NCBI GenBank assembly: GCA_000424365.1
Contig: AUJT01000006.1
Coordinates: forward strand, 62,001-126,000
Direction of reading: 5' to 3'
Length of the DNA: 64,000 nt
Source: Lachnospiraceae bacterium NK4A144
Lineage (GTDB): Bacteria > Bacillota > Clostridia > Lachnospirales > Lachnospiraceae
Positions 1-8,814 of the stretch are shown here, piece after piece. Under the pieces are notes generated by a model. That model did no database searches. It was not told the DNA's origin and was given only the letters and a program-made list of their open reading frames with translations. Each line of letters begins with the position of its first letter. Positions within the stretch are counted from its first letter, which is position 1. The translations under genes were made by a program, and so were the position numbers.

Positions 1-1
1 T

Positions 2-493
2 GATTATTACTGGGAAGAAAATCCGCCCCATGAGGTGCAGAAGGAATTCTTCCGTTATCAGCTGGAAATGGCGAGGCGTCTCAATAAGCCTGTAATAATC
101 CATTCGAGAGAAGCAGCGCAGGATACTTTTGAAATAATGAAAGAAATGCGTGCAGAAGAAATAGGTGGTGTGGTACACTGTTATTCCTATTCAAAGGAGA
201 TGGCGAGAGAATACATAAAAATGGGATTCTATATCGGCATCGGCGGAGTAGTGACATTTAAGAACTCAAAGAAACTTAAGGAGATAGCGGCAGAGATACC
301 TTTAGAACGTATAGTTATAGAAACAGACTGCCCGTATCTCGCTCCTTCACCCCATAGAGGAGAGAGGAATTATTCAGGTTTTCTCCCTCTCGTAGCCGCT
401 GAGATAGCGGAACTTCGAGGAATAACGGCCGAAGAAGTCTGCAATACGACCTATCAGAATGCTTTGAGACTGTATAACATAAAGGACGTATAA
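2..493 (+). CDS. TatD-family metal-dependent hydrolase, 5' end missing
   Basis: The reading frame is open from base 2, so the N-terminus lies before the window. TatD proteins are cytoplasmic TIM-barrel metal-dependent deoxyribonucleases of the amidohydrolase superfamily. Visible family signatures are DYYWEENPP at the start, IIHSREA (a histidine ligand region), GVVHCYS and ETDCPYLAP, whose aspartate is a conserved metal ligand. The C-terminal end is complete. The stop is 18 bases before rsmA, so the two genes are probably co-transcribed; a TatD-rsmA neighbourhood is common in Firmicutes. Substrate and physiological role cannot be deduced from the sequence. Confidence 0.93.
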   Translation, partial: DYYWEENPPHEVQKEFFRYQLEMARRLNKPVIIHSREAAQDTFEIMKEMRAEEIGGVVHCYSYSKEMAREYIKMGFYIGIGGVVTFKNSKKLKEIAAEIPLERIVIETDCPYLAPSPHRGERNYSGFLPLVAAEIAELRGITAEEVCNTTYQNALRLYNIKDV

Positions 494-511
494 GATAAAG
501 AAAGGAATAAA

Positions 512-1375
512 ATGGCAGAACTTGGAAATCCCAGCAGCACGCTGGCGGTGATGAAAAAGCATGATTTTTCTGTTCGCAAAAAATACGGACAGAATTTTCT
601 CATAGATGACAACATCCTTAGAAAGATCATCAGTGCATCGGGAGTAACAAAGGACGACTTTGTAGTAGAGATCGGCCCCGGTATCGGAACCATGACACAG
701 TACCTCTGTGAAGCCGCCAGAGAAGTGGCAGCGGTGGAAATCGATGATAAGCTGATACCGGTTCTTGAGGATACATTGTCAGGATACGACAATGTAAGCG
801 TGATCCATAATGATATTCTGAAAGTGGATATAGCGGAGCTTGCCCGTGAGAAGAATGACGGCAGACCGATAAAGGTTGTTGCAAATCTGCCATATTACAT
901 CACGACTCCTATTATAATGGGGCTTTTGGAATCGAGGACGCCGATAGACAGCATAACTATCATGATCCAGAAGGAAGTGGCAGACCGCATGAAGTCTGAT
1001 CCGGGAAAGAAAACCTATGGTTCACTTTCACTGGCTGTTCAGTATTTTTCAGATATTGAGATAGTAGCGGAAGTGCCGCCCAGATGTTTCCTGCCGGCTC
1101 CTTCTGTCGGATCAACGGTGGTACACCTCGCAGTCCGCGAGAAGCCTGCTGTAGAAACAAAGGATGAGGAACTGCTCTTTAAACTTATAAGGGCGGCATT
1201 TAATCAGAGGAGAAAGACTCTCTCAAACAGTCTGAAAAATGCGCCGAACCTTGGATATACCAGAGAACAGGTACTGGAGGCAATCGAGAAACTCGGAGAA
1301 AAGCCAACGGTCCGGGGAGAAGAACTTTCGCTTGAGAAATTTGCACGTCTTGCCGACATTCTAGGAGAGATATAA
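512..1375 (+). CDS. rsmA: 16S rRNA (adenine1518/1519-N6)-dimethyltransferase
   Basis: 287 residues, the normal family length. RsmA (KsgA) uses S-adenosylmethionine to dimethylate two adjacent adenines in helix 45 of 16S rRNA during small-subunit maturation. The N-terminal KKYGQNFLID block, the SAM-binding motif VVEIGPGIGT and the catalytic NLPYYITTPI block (consensus NLPY) are all present. The C-terminal region carries the AFNQRRKTLSNSL helix expected of this family. The start is chosen for its position 18 bases after the tatD stop, with AAGGA upstream. It is the last gene before a structured gap that ends in a terminator. Confidence 0.97.
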   Translation: MAELGNPSSTLAVMKKHDFSVRKKYGQNFLIDDNILRKIISASGVTKDDFVVEIGPGIGTMTQYLCEAAREVAAVEIDDKLIPVLEDTLSGYDNVSVIHNDILKVDIAELAREKNDGRPIKVVANLPYYITTPIIMGLLESRTPIDSITIMIQKEVADRMKSDPGKKTYGSLSLAVQYFSDIEIVAEVPPRCFLPAPSVGSTVVHLAVREKPAVETKDEELLFKLIRAAFNQRRKTLSNSLKNAPNLGYTREQVLEAIEKLGEKPTVRGEELSLEKFARLADILGEI

Positions 1376-1415
1376 ATAATTCCTTGTAGATGGGTGAATT
1401 TTTGATAAAATTAAA

Positions 1416-1470
1416 ATGATGTAAGGGTCAAAAGGTCAAAAAATCGATTGTGCGGAGGGGGGCTTTGCAC
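1416..1470 (+). repeat. Decayed left end of the dispersed structured repeat
   Basis: The segment begins ATGATGTAAGGGTCAAAAGG, matching the left ends at 26410, 27101 and 52422. It also keeps the AAAAAATCGATTGTGC block and a later GCAC that resemble the copy at 52440-52465. The right half is absent, so this is read as a truncated copy. Confidence 0.6.
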
Positions 1471-1496
1471 GTGAGGTATAAAGGGGTTAGATATCA

Positions 1497-1520
1497 ACAG
1501 AGCGAAATGGCTCTGTGCTT
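1497..1520 (+). other. Hairpin followed by a short T-rich tail
   Basis: ACAGAGC (1497-1503) pairs with GCTCTGT (1510-1516) across a six-base loop, and GCTTTT follows. It may be a weak terminator or part of the leader of the HD-GYP gene at 1625. I cannot match it to a known riboswitch. Confidence 0.4.
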
Positions 1521-1541
1521 TTGTCATACAGATTATTATAT

Positions 1542-1590
1542 GCTCGATGAGGCAGTCTGTTTTTTACAGACCGCTTTGTCGAGCTTTTTT
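1542..1590 (+). terminator. Strong intrinsic terminator between rsmA and the HD-GYP gene
   Basis: GCTCGA (1542-1547) pairs with TCGAGC, and an inner GTCTG/CAGAC stem closes over a T-rich loop. The outer arm runs straight into TTTTTT at 1585-1590. It is 35 bases before the next start codon, so it either ends the rsmA transcript or sits in the leader of the signalling gene. Confidence 0.75.
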
Positions 1591-1624
1591 AACTCTATTT
1601 GTTCCGCATATGAGGTAATTTAAG

Positions 1625-3757
1625 GTGAAGACAAATTCGTATAGATCAGATACTATCCGACGGCACAGGTACATAACGATCATAGTGGGAACAGCGATCA
1701 ATGTTCTGCTTTATTACCTGACCAATAAAAATAATCTGCCGATTAATTTTGATATTGTCGGAACGATATGGGTTGTGGCGATCACAGGTCTGTTTCCGGG
1801 AGTGATGACGGCTGTGCTCACGAGTATTTTTTGCTCGTTCATCCGTGGCGTATCGTTTTATTTCGGGATTATTAATGTGCTGTTAGCGCTTTATACAGCA
1901 CACTTTATGTTGAAACGACCGCTTTCAAAACTAAATAACTTAATAACATATACAATTACAGTTTCGTCCATATGTGGGGGACTGAGTACGATCCTTCAAT
2001 GGATTCTCTTAGGAATGCCTGAAAAGGAGTCGGTGTCAACCGCAGTTGATACGTTAAGTGAATTAAGCGGTATCAACAGATTTATAATTTTCTTTATTGT
2101 AAATACCCTGCTTCATTTACTGGAAAAGGGAGCATCCGTAGGTGTAGTCGTTGTGCTGATGATGTTTATCCCTAAAAGCAGAGTTGAGGCGATCCGTGCC
2201 AGCGGACTTAAGCAGCGTCCGTATACATCGTCTGAAATGGACGATATGAAGCTGAGAAACAAAAACGTAAAGATCAACAGCGGAAGGCGTGTTTCTGTAA
2301 TACTGTTAGTTCTTTCTTTATCTCTTGTAATAATAATGGGATGTATCGGAGTAGAGCAGTATTTTAAGGTCATAAAGGATGAACGGATAGAAGTAGCAAA
2401 AAATACAGCGATGGCAGCGGCGGCTGTTATTGATCCCGATAAAGTCGATGCTTATATAAGTAATGGTGAGAGCGAAAAGGGGTATATGGGAACAAAGGAA
2501 ATACTCCAAAGAATATACGATAGCTCGACGGTGGTTCAGTATCTCTATGTGGTGAAGATCAGAGATGAAGGAGGAGTTATTGTTTTTGATCTGGATAATA
2601 AGGAGGACAAAGGATATTCGCCCGGTTACTATATGAAATTTGAAAAGTTATTTGATCCATATCTATCAGCAATGAGTGCAGGAGAAGATATCGAACCTAT
2701 TGAATCAGATTTTTCATCCGGATGGATCATTACGGCACTTTCGCCAGTAAGAAATGATAAAGGAATATGTGAGTGTTATGTCTGTGCTGATGTATCCCTT
2801 AAATATGCAGCCGGTGAGCTTTGGATATTTATTCTGAAGGTTATTTTGATGCTATCGCAATTTTTTGTATTGATAGTTGTCTATGGTCTTTGGAATACGG
2901 GAATTTATACGGTTTTCCCGATAGATGGAATAGTTATGTATGTCGAAAGGTTTATCCGTTCAGGGGATGATCAGGAGTCTCTGGATGAAAACGTGAGAAT
3001 GCTAAGAAAACTCGATATACATACTAATGACGAAATTGAGATGTTATATCATTCAATCTGCAATATGGCTGTAAATCAGGTCGAGCAGCTGCGAAGCGTC
3101 AGGCGATTGTCTGATTCTGCGCTAAAAATGCAGGACGGTCTGATCATTACCATGGCTAATCTCGTTGAAAACAGAGACTCGGATACGGGAGCACATATAC
3201 AAAAAACTGCAGCGTATGTAAAGATAATTGTGGAAGGACTGAAACGTAAGGGGTACTATGCAGAAAAAATAACACCGAAATTTATTTCTGACGTTGTTCG
3301 CAGCGCGCCCTTACATGATGTGGGAAAGATCAATATCCCGGATAGTGTACTGAATAAGCCGGGGAAGCTTACTGATGAAGAATATGAGATCATAAAAAAG
3401 CATACTATTGCAGGCAGAGAAATAATGGAGCAGGCAATTGATACGGTAGAAGGGGAAAACTACCTGAAAGAAGCCAGAAATATGGCAACCTACCATCATG
3501 AGCGATGGGATGGAAAGGGGTATCCTGAAGGTCTGCATGGAGAAGTAATACCACTTTCTGCCAGGATCATGGCAGTTGCGGATGTTTTTGACGCGCTGAC
3601 ATCAGCAAGAGTATATAAGCCGGCATTTCCGGTTGAAAAGGCTCTGCAGATGATCCGGGAAGGTTCAGGGAATCAGTTTGATCCAAAGTGCGTGGAAGTA
3701 TTTTTGGAATCTATTCAGGAAGTAAAAGTCATACTGAAAAAATATAATAATATCTAA
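1625..3757 (+). CDS. Membrane HD-GYP c-di-GMP phosphodiesterase with sensory domain
   Basis: 710 residues with a GTG start and a GAGGT Shine-Dalgarno upstream. Residues 1-180 form several membrane segments. A further TM segment near 220-245 is followed by an extracytoplasmic Cache-like region, a TM near 400-425, a HAMP-like linker and a C-terminal HD-GYP domain from about residue 500. HD-GYP proteins hydrolyse the second messenger c-di-GMP. The metal and signature motifs look intact: HDVGK (near residue 563), HHERWDGKGYP (near 623) and DVFDAL. This is the only HD-GYP domain in the window that looks catalytically competent. It leads a four-gene cluster, 21 bases upstream of the hybrid kinase, and could lower c-di-GMP in response to an external ligand. 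The ligand is unknown. Confidence 0.88.
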   Translation: MKTNSYRSDTIRRHRYITIIVGTAINVLLYYLTNKNNLPINFDIVGTIWVVAITGLFPGVMTAVLTSIFCSFIRGVSFYFGIINVLLALYTAHFMLKRPLSKLNNLITYTITVSSICGGLSTILQWILLGMPEKESVSTAVDTLSELSGINRFIIFFIVNTLLHLLEKGASVGVVVVLMMFIPKSRVEAIRASGLKQRPYTSSEMDDMKLRNKNVKINSGRRVSVILLVLSLSLVIIMGCIGVEQYFKVIKDERIEVAKNTAMAAAAVIDPDKVDAYISNGESEKGYMGTKEILQRIYDSSTVVQYLYVVKIRDEGGVIVFDLDNKEDKGYSPGYYMKFEKLFDPYLSAMSAGEDIEPIESDFSSGWIITALSPVRNDKGICECYVCADVSLKYAAGELWIFILKVILMLSQFFVLIVVYGLWNTGIYTVFPIDGIVMYVERFIRSGDDQESLDENVRMLRKLDIHTNDEIEMLYHSICNMAVNQVEQLRSVRRLSDSALKMQDGLIITMANLVENRDSDTGAHIQKTAAYVKIIVEGLKRKGYYAEKITPKFISDVVRSAPLHDVGKINIPDSVLNKPGKLTDEEYEIIKKHTIAGREIMEQAIDTVEGENYLKEARNMATYHHERWDGKGYPEGLHGEVIPLSARIMAVADVFDALTSARVYKPAFPVEKALQMIREGSGNQFDPKCVEVFLESIQEVKVILKKYNNI

Positions 3758-3778
3758 GACTTCTTTCGGAGGCAGTCT

Positions 3779-6700
3779 GTGAAAAGGAATAAGTTTGCCG
3801 AAAAAATAATAAGGGGATATGCGGCGCTTGTATCAGCGGTCTTGGTCATTGCGTGTTCATTAAATGTTTATGGAGCTGACGAACACGAAAAATGCGGCGG
3901 AGGATATGCGGTTACGGGGCAGAGAACCGGTGTAGGATATACATCGGTGGTTTACGATGCGACAAATGGGCTTCCGACTTCTGATGCAATGTGCATAATG
4001 AGCGCAAAAGACGGTCATATATGGATAGGCGGCTATAGTGGCGTTATCAAGTATGACGGTTCTGTTTTTGATCGTTTGGACACAGCTGAAGGGCTAACCA
4101 GCGCCAGAGTTATTTTTGAGGACAGCGTTGGGCGGATATGGGTAGGCACAAATGACAATGGTGTTGTCGTGATATCTGATGAGAAAAGACAGCATCTTAC
4201 ATATAGGGATGGTTTGACCTCATCGTCGATCCGGGCCTTTGCAGAAGATCAGGACGGACATGTTTTTATCGGAACAACAGAGGGACTATGCTTTGTTGAT
4301 GATGATATGAAGATACATGTTTGCCGTAATGAAGAATTAGAAACTGAGAGGATCTTGAGACTTGATACAGATGCTTCCGGGAAAAAAATATATGGACATA
4401 CATCTTCCGGCATCATCTTTGCGATCGAAAACTGTGTTGTTACAGAAATATACGAAAGCAGCCGCCTGGGATTAGATAAGATCACAACAATAATGGCAGA
4501 CCCGGAAAATGCGGGTAAGGTATACCTCGGAACTTCAGGGAGATCGATATATCATGGTGATTTTGGAGATACTGTTTACCAATTGAAGGAAATACAGGTA
4601 TCACCCCTTGAAAATGCTCATTGGTTAAGCTACGACTGTGGAAGAGTCTGGGTATCCTCAACCAGTATGGTTGGCTATGTCGATAAAAAGAATTATTTTC
4701 ATATACTTAGCAAGAACCCTGTTAACAGTTCTATAGAGATGACTACCTCGGACTATCAGGGAAATATATGGGTTGCGTCATCGGCACAGGGCGTAATGAA
4801 GGTAGTGACAAATAATTTTATAGATCTCACCAGATCAACAGAAATACCGGAAGAACTGACAAATGCAGTTTCAATGTTTAATGGTGAATTATATATCGGA
4901 ACGGATGATGGTCTGAGGATCATAGGGAAAAACGGTAAACGTATCTATAATGATCTGACATCATTTATCGGTCAGAGCAGGGTGCGCTGTATTCAGGCTG
5001 ACAGGGAAAAAAATCTGTGGATATCGACCTATACAATGAATAAGGGACTGGTATGCTATTCATCGGAGGGAAGTATAAAGAATTACACGATAGAGGACGG
5101 CATGCCTGATAATCAGATACGCTGTATTTATATTAGCAGACAGGGAAATGTGTTAGTTGGAACAAATAAAGGTCTGGCTGTTCTAAAAAATGGCAAGATC
5201 ATAAGAACGATAGGCGCGGCACAACACATTAAAAATAGTGTCATCCTGACGATCGGAGAGGGTGATAATGGGGAGATATTTGCCGGAACAGATGGTGATG
5301 GGATATATGTGATAAAAGGCCATGAAATAGAAAAAATCGGCAGAGACGAAGGTGTTACAAGTGATGTGATCATGAGGATGGTCAAAGACGATGAGCGGCA
5401 GGTATGGTGGATCGTCACCTCAAACTCCATCGAATATATGAGAGGCGGATACATATATAATGTCACGTCTTTTCCGTACAATAATAATTACGATATATAT
5501 TTTGAAGGCGAAAATGCATGGATTATTTCATCTCAGGGAGTGTACAGGGTCAATGCCGAAGAAATGCTGGAAGACAGTGTCAACGAATACAATCTGTATA
5601 CCCTAGATAACGGTTTACCGTTTATCCCGACGGGAAATGGGTTTAGCTTTTTAGATGAAAAAGATAATCTGTATATAGCATGTCGTAACGGAGTATGTAA
5701 GGTTAACCTAAAGAACCATTTTGAAGAGAGCGGAAAGATAAAGATCGCGATAAATTCTGTTTTTTGCGGAGATAAGAAGATAATTCCATCTGAAACAGGA
5801 AAATATGTGCTTCCTGTAAAAGGAGAGAGAATACGGATCACGGCATCGGTCATGGATTATACGCTTGTGAATCCGATCATCCGGGTATTTCTGCAGGGAG
5901 TGGCAGATGATGGTATCGAAGTGCCGAGAAGTGAACTGACGCCGCTGGAATTTACGGGGCTCGCCTATGGTGATTATAAACTCCATGTGCAGGTACTTGA
6001 TAATAATTCAAAAAAGGTCATACAAGATGAGACATTTTTTGTAAAAAAGAAACCAAGGCTAATGGAGCTTCCAATGATCCATGTCATGCTGCTTGCATTC
6101 ATAGCGATTTTTGCCGGTTTTATCGTATGGCGTGTAATGAAATCTACAGTTATACGGAGACAGTACAATGAACTGATACAGGCGCGAGATGAAGCGGAGA
6201 GAGCTAATACGGCAAAGTCACGATTCCTTGCAAATATGTCTCATGAGATAAGGACACCTATCAATACGATAATGGGCATGAATGAGATGATCATGAGAGA
6301 AGATGCCTCCGGAGTGCCGAAGGGGTATTTCATATCAATGCTCAATTATGCGATGGATATAAGGAATGCGTCAGAGTCGCTTTTAGGACTGGTCAATGAC
6401 CTGCTCGATATATCAAAGATCGAATCAGGAAAGATGAACGTTGTCAGGCAGTCATATGATGTGCAGGAAATGCTTAGGCAGATCATTTCTATGGTTCGTG
6501 TTCGAAGTACAGAGAAAGAGCTGGTTTTTGATGTAGTAGTGGATGAGCTGATGCCGAAAACACTGATAGGTGATGCAGGTAAGATAAAACAGATATTACT
6601 GAATCTGCTGACTAATGCCGTAAAGTATACGGAAAAGGGCGGATTCGTATTACTTGTCTCCATGGAGGAAAGAGTTGACGATATATGTCATGTCCGTTTT

Positions 6701-8002
6701 TCTGTAAAGGATACAGGAATCGGAGTACGTGAAGAGGACATGGAGAAACTTTTCCTGGCATATGAGCGGCTGGATGAAGAGAAAAACAGCTCTATTCAGG
6801 GCACGGGACTGGGACTCGACATATCCAGAAGATTCGCAGAGCTTATGGGAGGAAAGCTCTGGTGTGAAAGTGTATATGGCGAGGGGTCTGAGTTCATACT
6901 GACACTCGATCAGAAAATCGTAGATCCGACGCCGATCGGTGCATTTATAGAACATGACAATGTGAGTACAAAAGGACCGTATGTACCTAAATTTATCGCA
7001 CCGGACGCAGATGTACTTGTCGTTGATGATAACCCTATGAATCTGAATGTGATGAAGGGGCTTCTGAAAGCTACAAAGATCTTTGTGACTACTGCGATGA
7101 GCGGAGAAGAGGCTTTGGATAAGATCAAGGAGACATCGTTTAATGTGGTACTTCTGGATCATATGATGCCGGGAATGGACGGAATAGAAACCCTTTCAGA
7201 GATCAGAAAATTTGCTCCGGATCTTCCGGTATATGCTCTTACGGCAAATGATACAGCAGGAGAGGCTTTTTATAAGGAAAAGGGTTTTAACGGGTATCTG
7301 TCAAAACCGGTTGACTGTGAGGTGCTTGAGAGAACTATATTACAGCATATCCCGCCAAATCTTGTTCAAAAAACTGCTCAGGCGGATGCTGAGCAGGAGC
7401 CGGAAGAATTACCGGAGGATATGGGCTGGATAAAGAATGTTGAGGGCATTTCAGCAGAAGATGGTATAAACAATTCCGGCGGAATAACAAACTACTTAAT
7501 GGCATTAAAACTTTTCCTCGAAACGATCGATGATAATGCAAAGGTCATTACAGATGCGTATGAGAGCGGAAATATCAGATTATATACCATAAAGGTTCAT
7601 TCGTTGAAGAGTTCCGCCCGTATTATAGGTGCTTCGTCCTTATCTAAGTATGCACAGGAACTGGAAAATGCTGGAAATAACAACGATATGGATTTCATAA
7701 ATGATAATACCGGTCGTTTTCTGGCAGATTATCTGGAGTTTAAGGAAAAGCTCCGGCTTCTCGATGAAGAACATGAGGATGACGATAACGATAAGGAGAT
7801 GATCCCTGAGGATGAACTGAATGACGCATTTGATGCGCTTTCTGATGTGATACCGCAGATGGATTATGATGCGGTTGAAACAATAGTTAATGATCTAAGT
7901 AAATTCCGGCTTCCCGAAAAAGAAGCTGAGACAATTAAAAAACTTAGAAAAATGATGAAAGCATATGACTGGGATGGCATGGAAGAACTGATCAGTCGGT
8001 AA
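3779..8002 (+). CDS. Beta-propeller hybrid histidine kinase with receiver and HPt domains
   Basis: 1407 residues; GTG start preceded by TTCGGAGG. A signal peptide (about 1-33) leads a long extracytoplasmic region. Residues 50-640 hold repeated two-component propeller blades of the type [14 protein letters not shown] and [10 protein letters not shown], followed by a Y_Y_Y-like domain. A TM lies near 763-787. The kinase core follows: HisKA with the phospho-accepting histidine in MSHEIRTP near residue 822, and an HATPase with DTGIGV and GTGLGL. A receiver with [17 protein letters not shown] and SKPVD comes next, then an HPt domain with [10 protein letters not shown] near 1273. All phosphorelay residues are visible. 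This layout resembles the one-protein sensor-regulators of Bacteroidetes, but there is no DNA-binding domain, so output must pass to another protein. The next two genes are candidates. Confidence 0.92.
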   Translation: MKRNKFAEKIIRGYAALVSAVLVIACSLNVYGADEHEKCGGGYAVTGQRTGVGYTSVVYDATNGLPTSDAMCIMSAKDGHIWIGGYSGVIKYDGSVFDRLDTAEGLTSARVIFEDSVGRIWVGTNDNGVVVISDEKRQHLTYRDGLTSSSIRAFAEDQDGHVFIGTTEGLCFVDDDMKIHVCRNEELETERILRLDTDASGKKIYGHTSSGIIFAIENCVVTEIYESSRLGLDKITTIMADPENAGKVYLGTSGRSIYHGDFGDTVYQLKEIQVSPLENAHWLSYDCGRVWVSSTSMVGYVDKKNYFHILSKNPVNSSIEMTTSDYQGNIWVASSAQGVMKVVTNNFIDLTRSTEIPEELTNAVSMFNGELYIGTDDGLRIIGKNGKRIYNDLTSFIGQSRVRCIQADREKNLWISTYTMNKGLVCYSSEGSIKNYTIEDGMPDNQIRCIYISRQGNVLVGTNKGLAVLKNGKIIRTIGAAQHIKNSVILTIGEGDNGEIFAGTDGDGIYVIKGHEIEKIGRDEGVTSDVIMRMVKDDERQVWWIVTSNSIEYMRGGYIYNVTSFPYNNNYDIYFEGENAWIISSQGVYRVNAEEMLEDSVNEYNLYTLDNGLPFIPTGNGFSFLDEKDNLYIACRNGVCKVNLKNHFEESGKIKIAINSVFCGDKKIIPSETGKYVLPVKGERIRITASVMDYTLVNPIIRVFLQGVADDGIEVPRSELTPLEFTGLAYGDYKLHVQVLDNNSKKVIQDETFFVKKKPRLMELPMIHVMLLAFIAIFAGFIVWRVMKSTVIRRQYNELIQARDEAERANTAKSRFLANMSHEIRTPINTIMGMNEMIMREDASGVPKGYFISMLNYAMDIRNASESLLGLVNDLLDISKIESGKMNVVRQSYDVQEMLRQIISMVRVRSTEKELVFDVVVDELMPKTLIGDAGKIKQILLNLLTNAVKYTEKGGFVLLVSMEERVDDICHVRFSVKDTGIGVREEDMEKLFLAYERLDEEKNSSIQGTGLGLDISRRFAELMGGKLWCESVYGEGSEFILTLDQKIVDPTPIGAFIEHDNVSTKGPYVPKFIAPDADVLVVDDNPMNLNVMKGLLKATKIFVTTAMSGEEALDKIKETSFNVVLLDHMMPGMDGIETLSEIRKFAPDLPVYALTANDTAGEAFYKEKGFNGYLSKPVDCEVLERTILQHIPPNLVQKTAQADAEQEPEELPEDMGWIKNVEGISAEDGINNSGGITNYLMALKLFLETIDDNAKVITDAYESGNIRLYTIKVHSLKSSARIIGASSLSKYAQELENAGNNNDMDFINDNTGRFLADYLEFKEKLRLLDEEHEDDDNDKEMIPEDELNDAFDALSDVIPQMDYDAVETIVNDLSKFRLPEKEAETIKKLRKMMKAYDWDGMEELISR

Positions 8003-8021
8003 TTATTGAAGGGAGATATAA

Positions 8022-8789
8022 ATGGCAAATAATCGGATAATCTTTACGGGGGAAAAAGAATCATATATTGTCCGCGTTCTTATCGGAAAAGTTCAGGAAG
8101 CAGGTATTGATTGTGAATTTATCCCCTGTACGGTGGATGATATCAATGCCAATTGGGATGAGGCATCGCTGCTGATACTGTATATGGATATCGAAATCCG
8201 GTCTAAAGAAAAGATTTTCCATTTTCTCACGGATATTATGGAGGAAAAAAACGGACAGCTCATTCTTATTGGAGAGCAGATAGATATAGATTATGTCTGC
8301 GACCATATTCCGGGTGATGTGATCTATAAAACCTTTGCGCGTCCTGTTGATAATGCGGCTTTCACAAAAACTATCACAGACTATTTTAATAAGCGTGAAT
8401 CAGGAGAATTTAAGAAGAGTATCCTGGTCGTTGATGATGATCCGCAGTTTTTGTCGCTTATAAGGCAGTGGCTAAAGGAAACCTATAAAGTGTCAATGGT
8501 CGGTTCCGGGCTTCAGGCATTAAAATTCCTCGGCAAGAATAAAGTAGATCTGATCCTGCTGGATCACGAGATGCCTGTAACCAGCGGACCTAAGGTACTG
8601 GAGATGCTTAGGAGCGATGATGAGACAAAAGATATTCCGGTAATGTTTCTTACAGGAAAGAGTGATAAAGAAAGTGTGATGGAGGTCGTTTCACTTAAAC
8701 CGGAAGGATATTTCCTTAAGAACATAACCAGAGAAGAGTTATTGGAAAAGCTGAATGAGTACTTTATGATGCATAAGAAACATATGTGA
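8022..8789 (+). CDS. Response regulator with pseudo-receiver and receiver domains
   Basis: 255 residues, starting 19 bases after the hybrid kinase behind GGGAG. Residues 130-250 form a normal receiver: acidic patch ILVVDDDP, phospho-acceptor aspartate in LILLDHEMP near residue 180, and the conserved lysine in LTGKSDKE. Residues 1-125 look like a second receiver-type fold that has lost the conserved acidic and lysine residues; this is inference from length and hydrophobic pattern. There is no output domain, so it probably acts by protein contact, for example with the downstream membrane protein or with the HPt domain of the kinase. Tight spacing on both sides supports co-transcription. Confidence 0.8.
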   Translation: MANNRIIFTGEKESYIVRVLIGKVQEAGIDCEFIPCTVDDINANWDEASLLILYMDIEIRSKEKIFHFLTDIMEEKNGQLILIGEQIDIDYVCDHIPGDVIYKTFARPVDNAAFTKTITDYFNKRESGEFKKSILVVDDDPQFLSLIRQWLKETYKVSMVGSGLQALKFLGKNKVDLILLDHEMPVTSGPKVLEMLRSDDETKDIPVMFLTGKSDKESVMEVVSLKPEGYFLKNITREELLEKLNEYFMMHKKHM

Positions 8790-8814
8790 GAAATCATATA
8801 AGGAGCCTTTTATC

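Noticed and set aside
1416-1590. A riboswitch in front of the HD-GYP gene
   Set aside because: The gap contains a truncated repeat and two hairpins but no GEMM-I or GEMM-II core.
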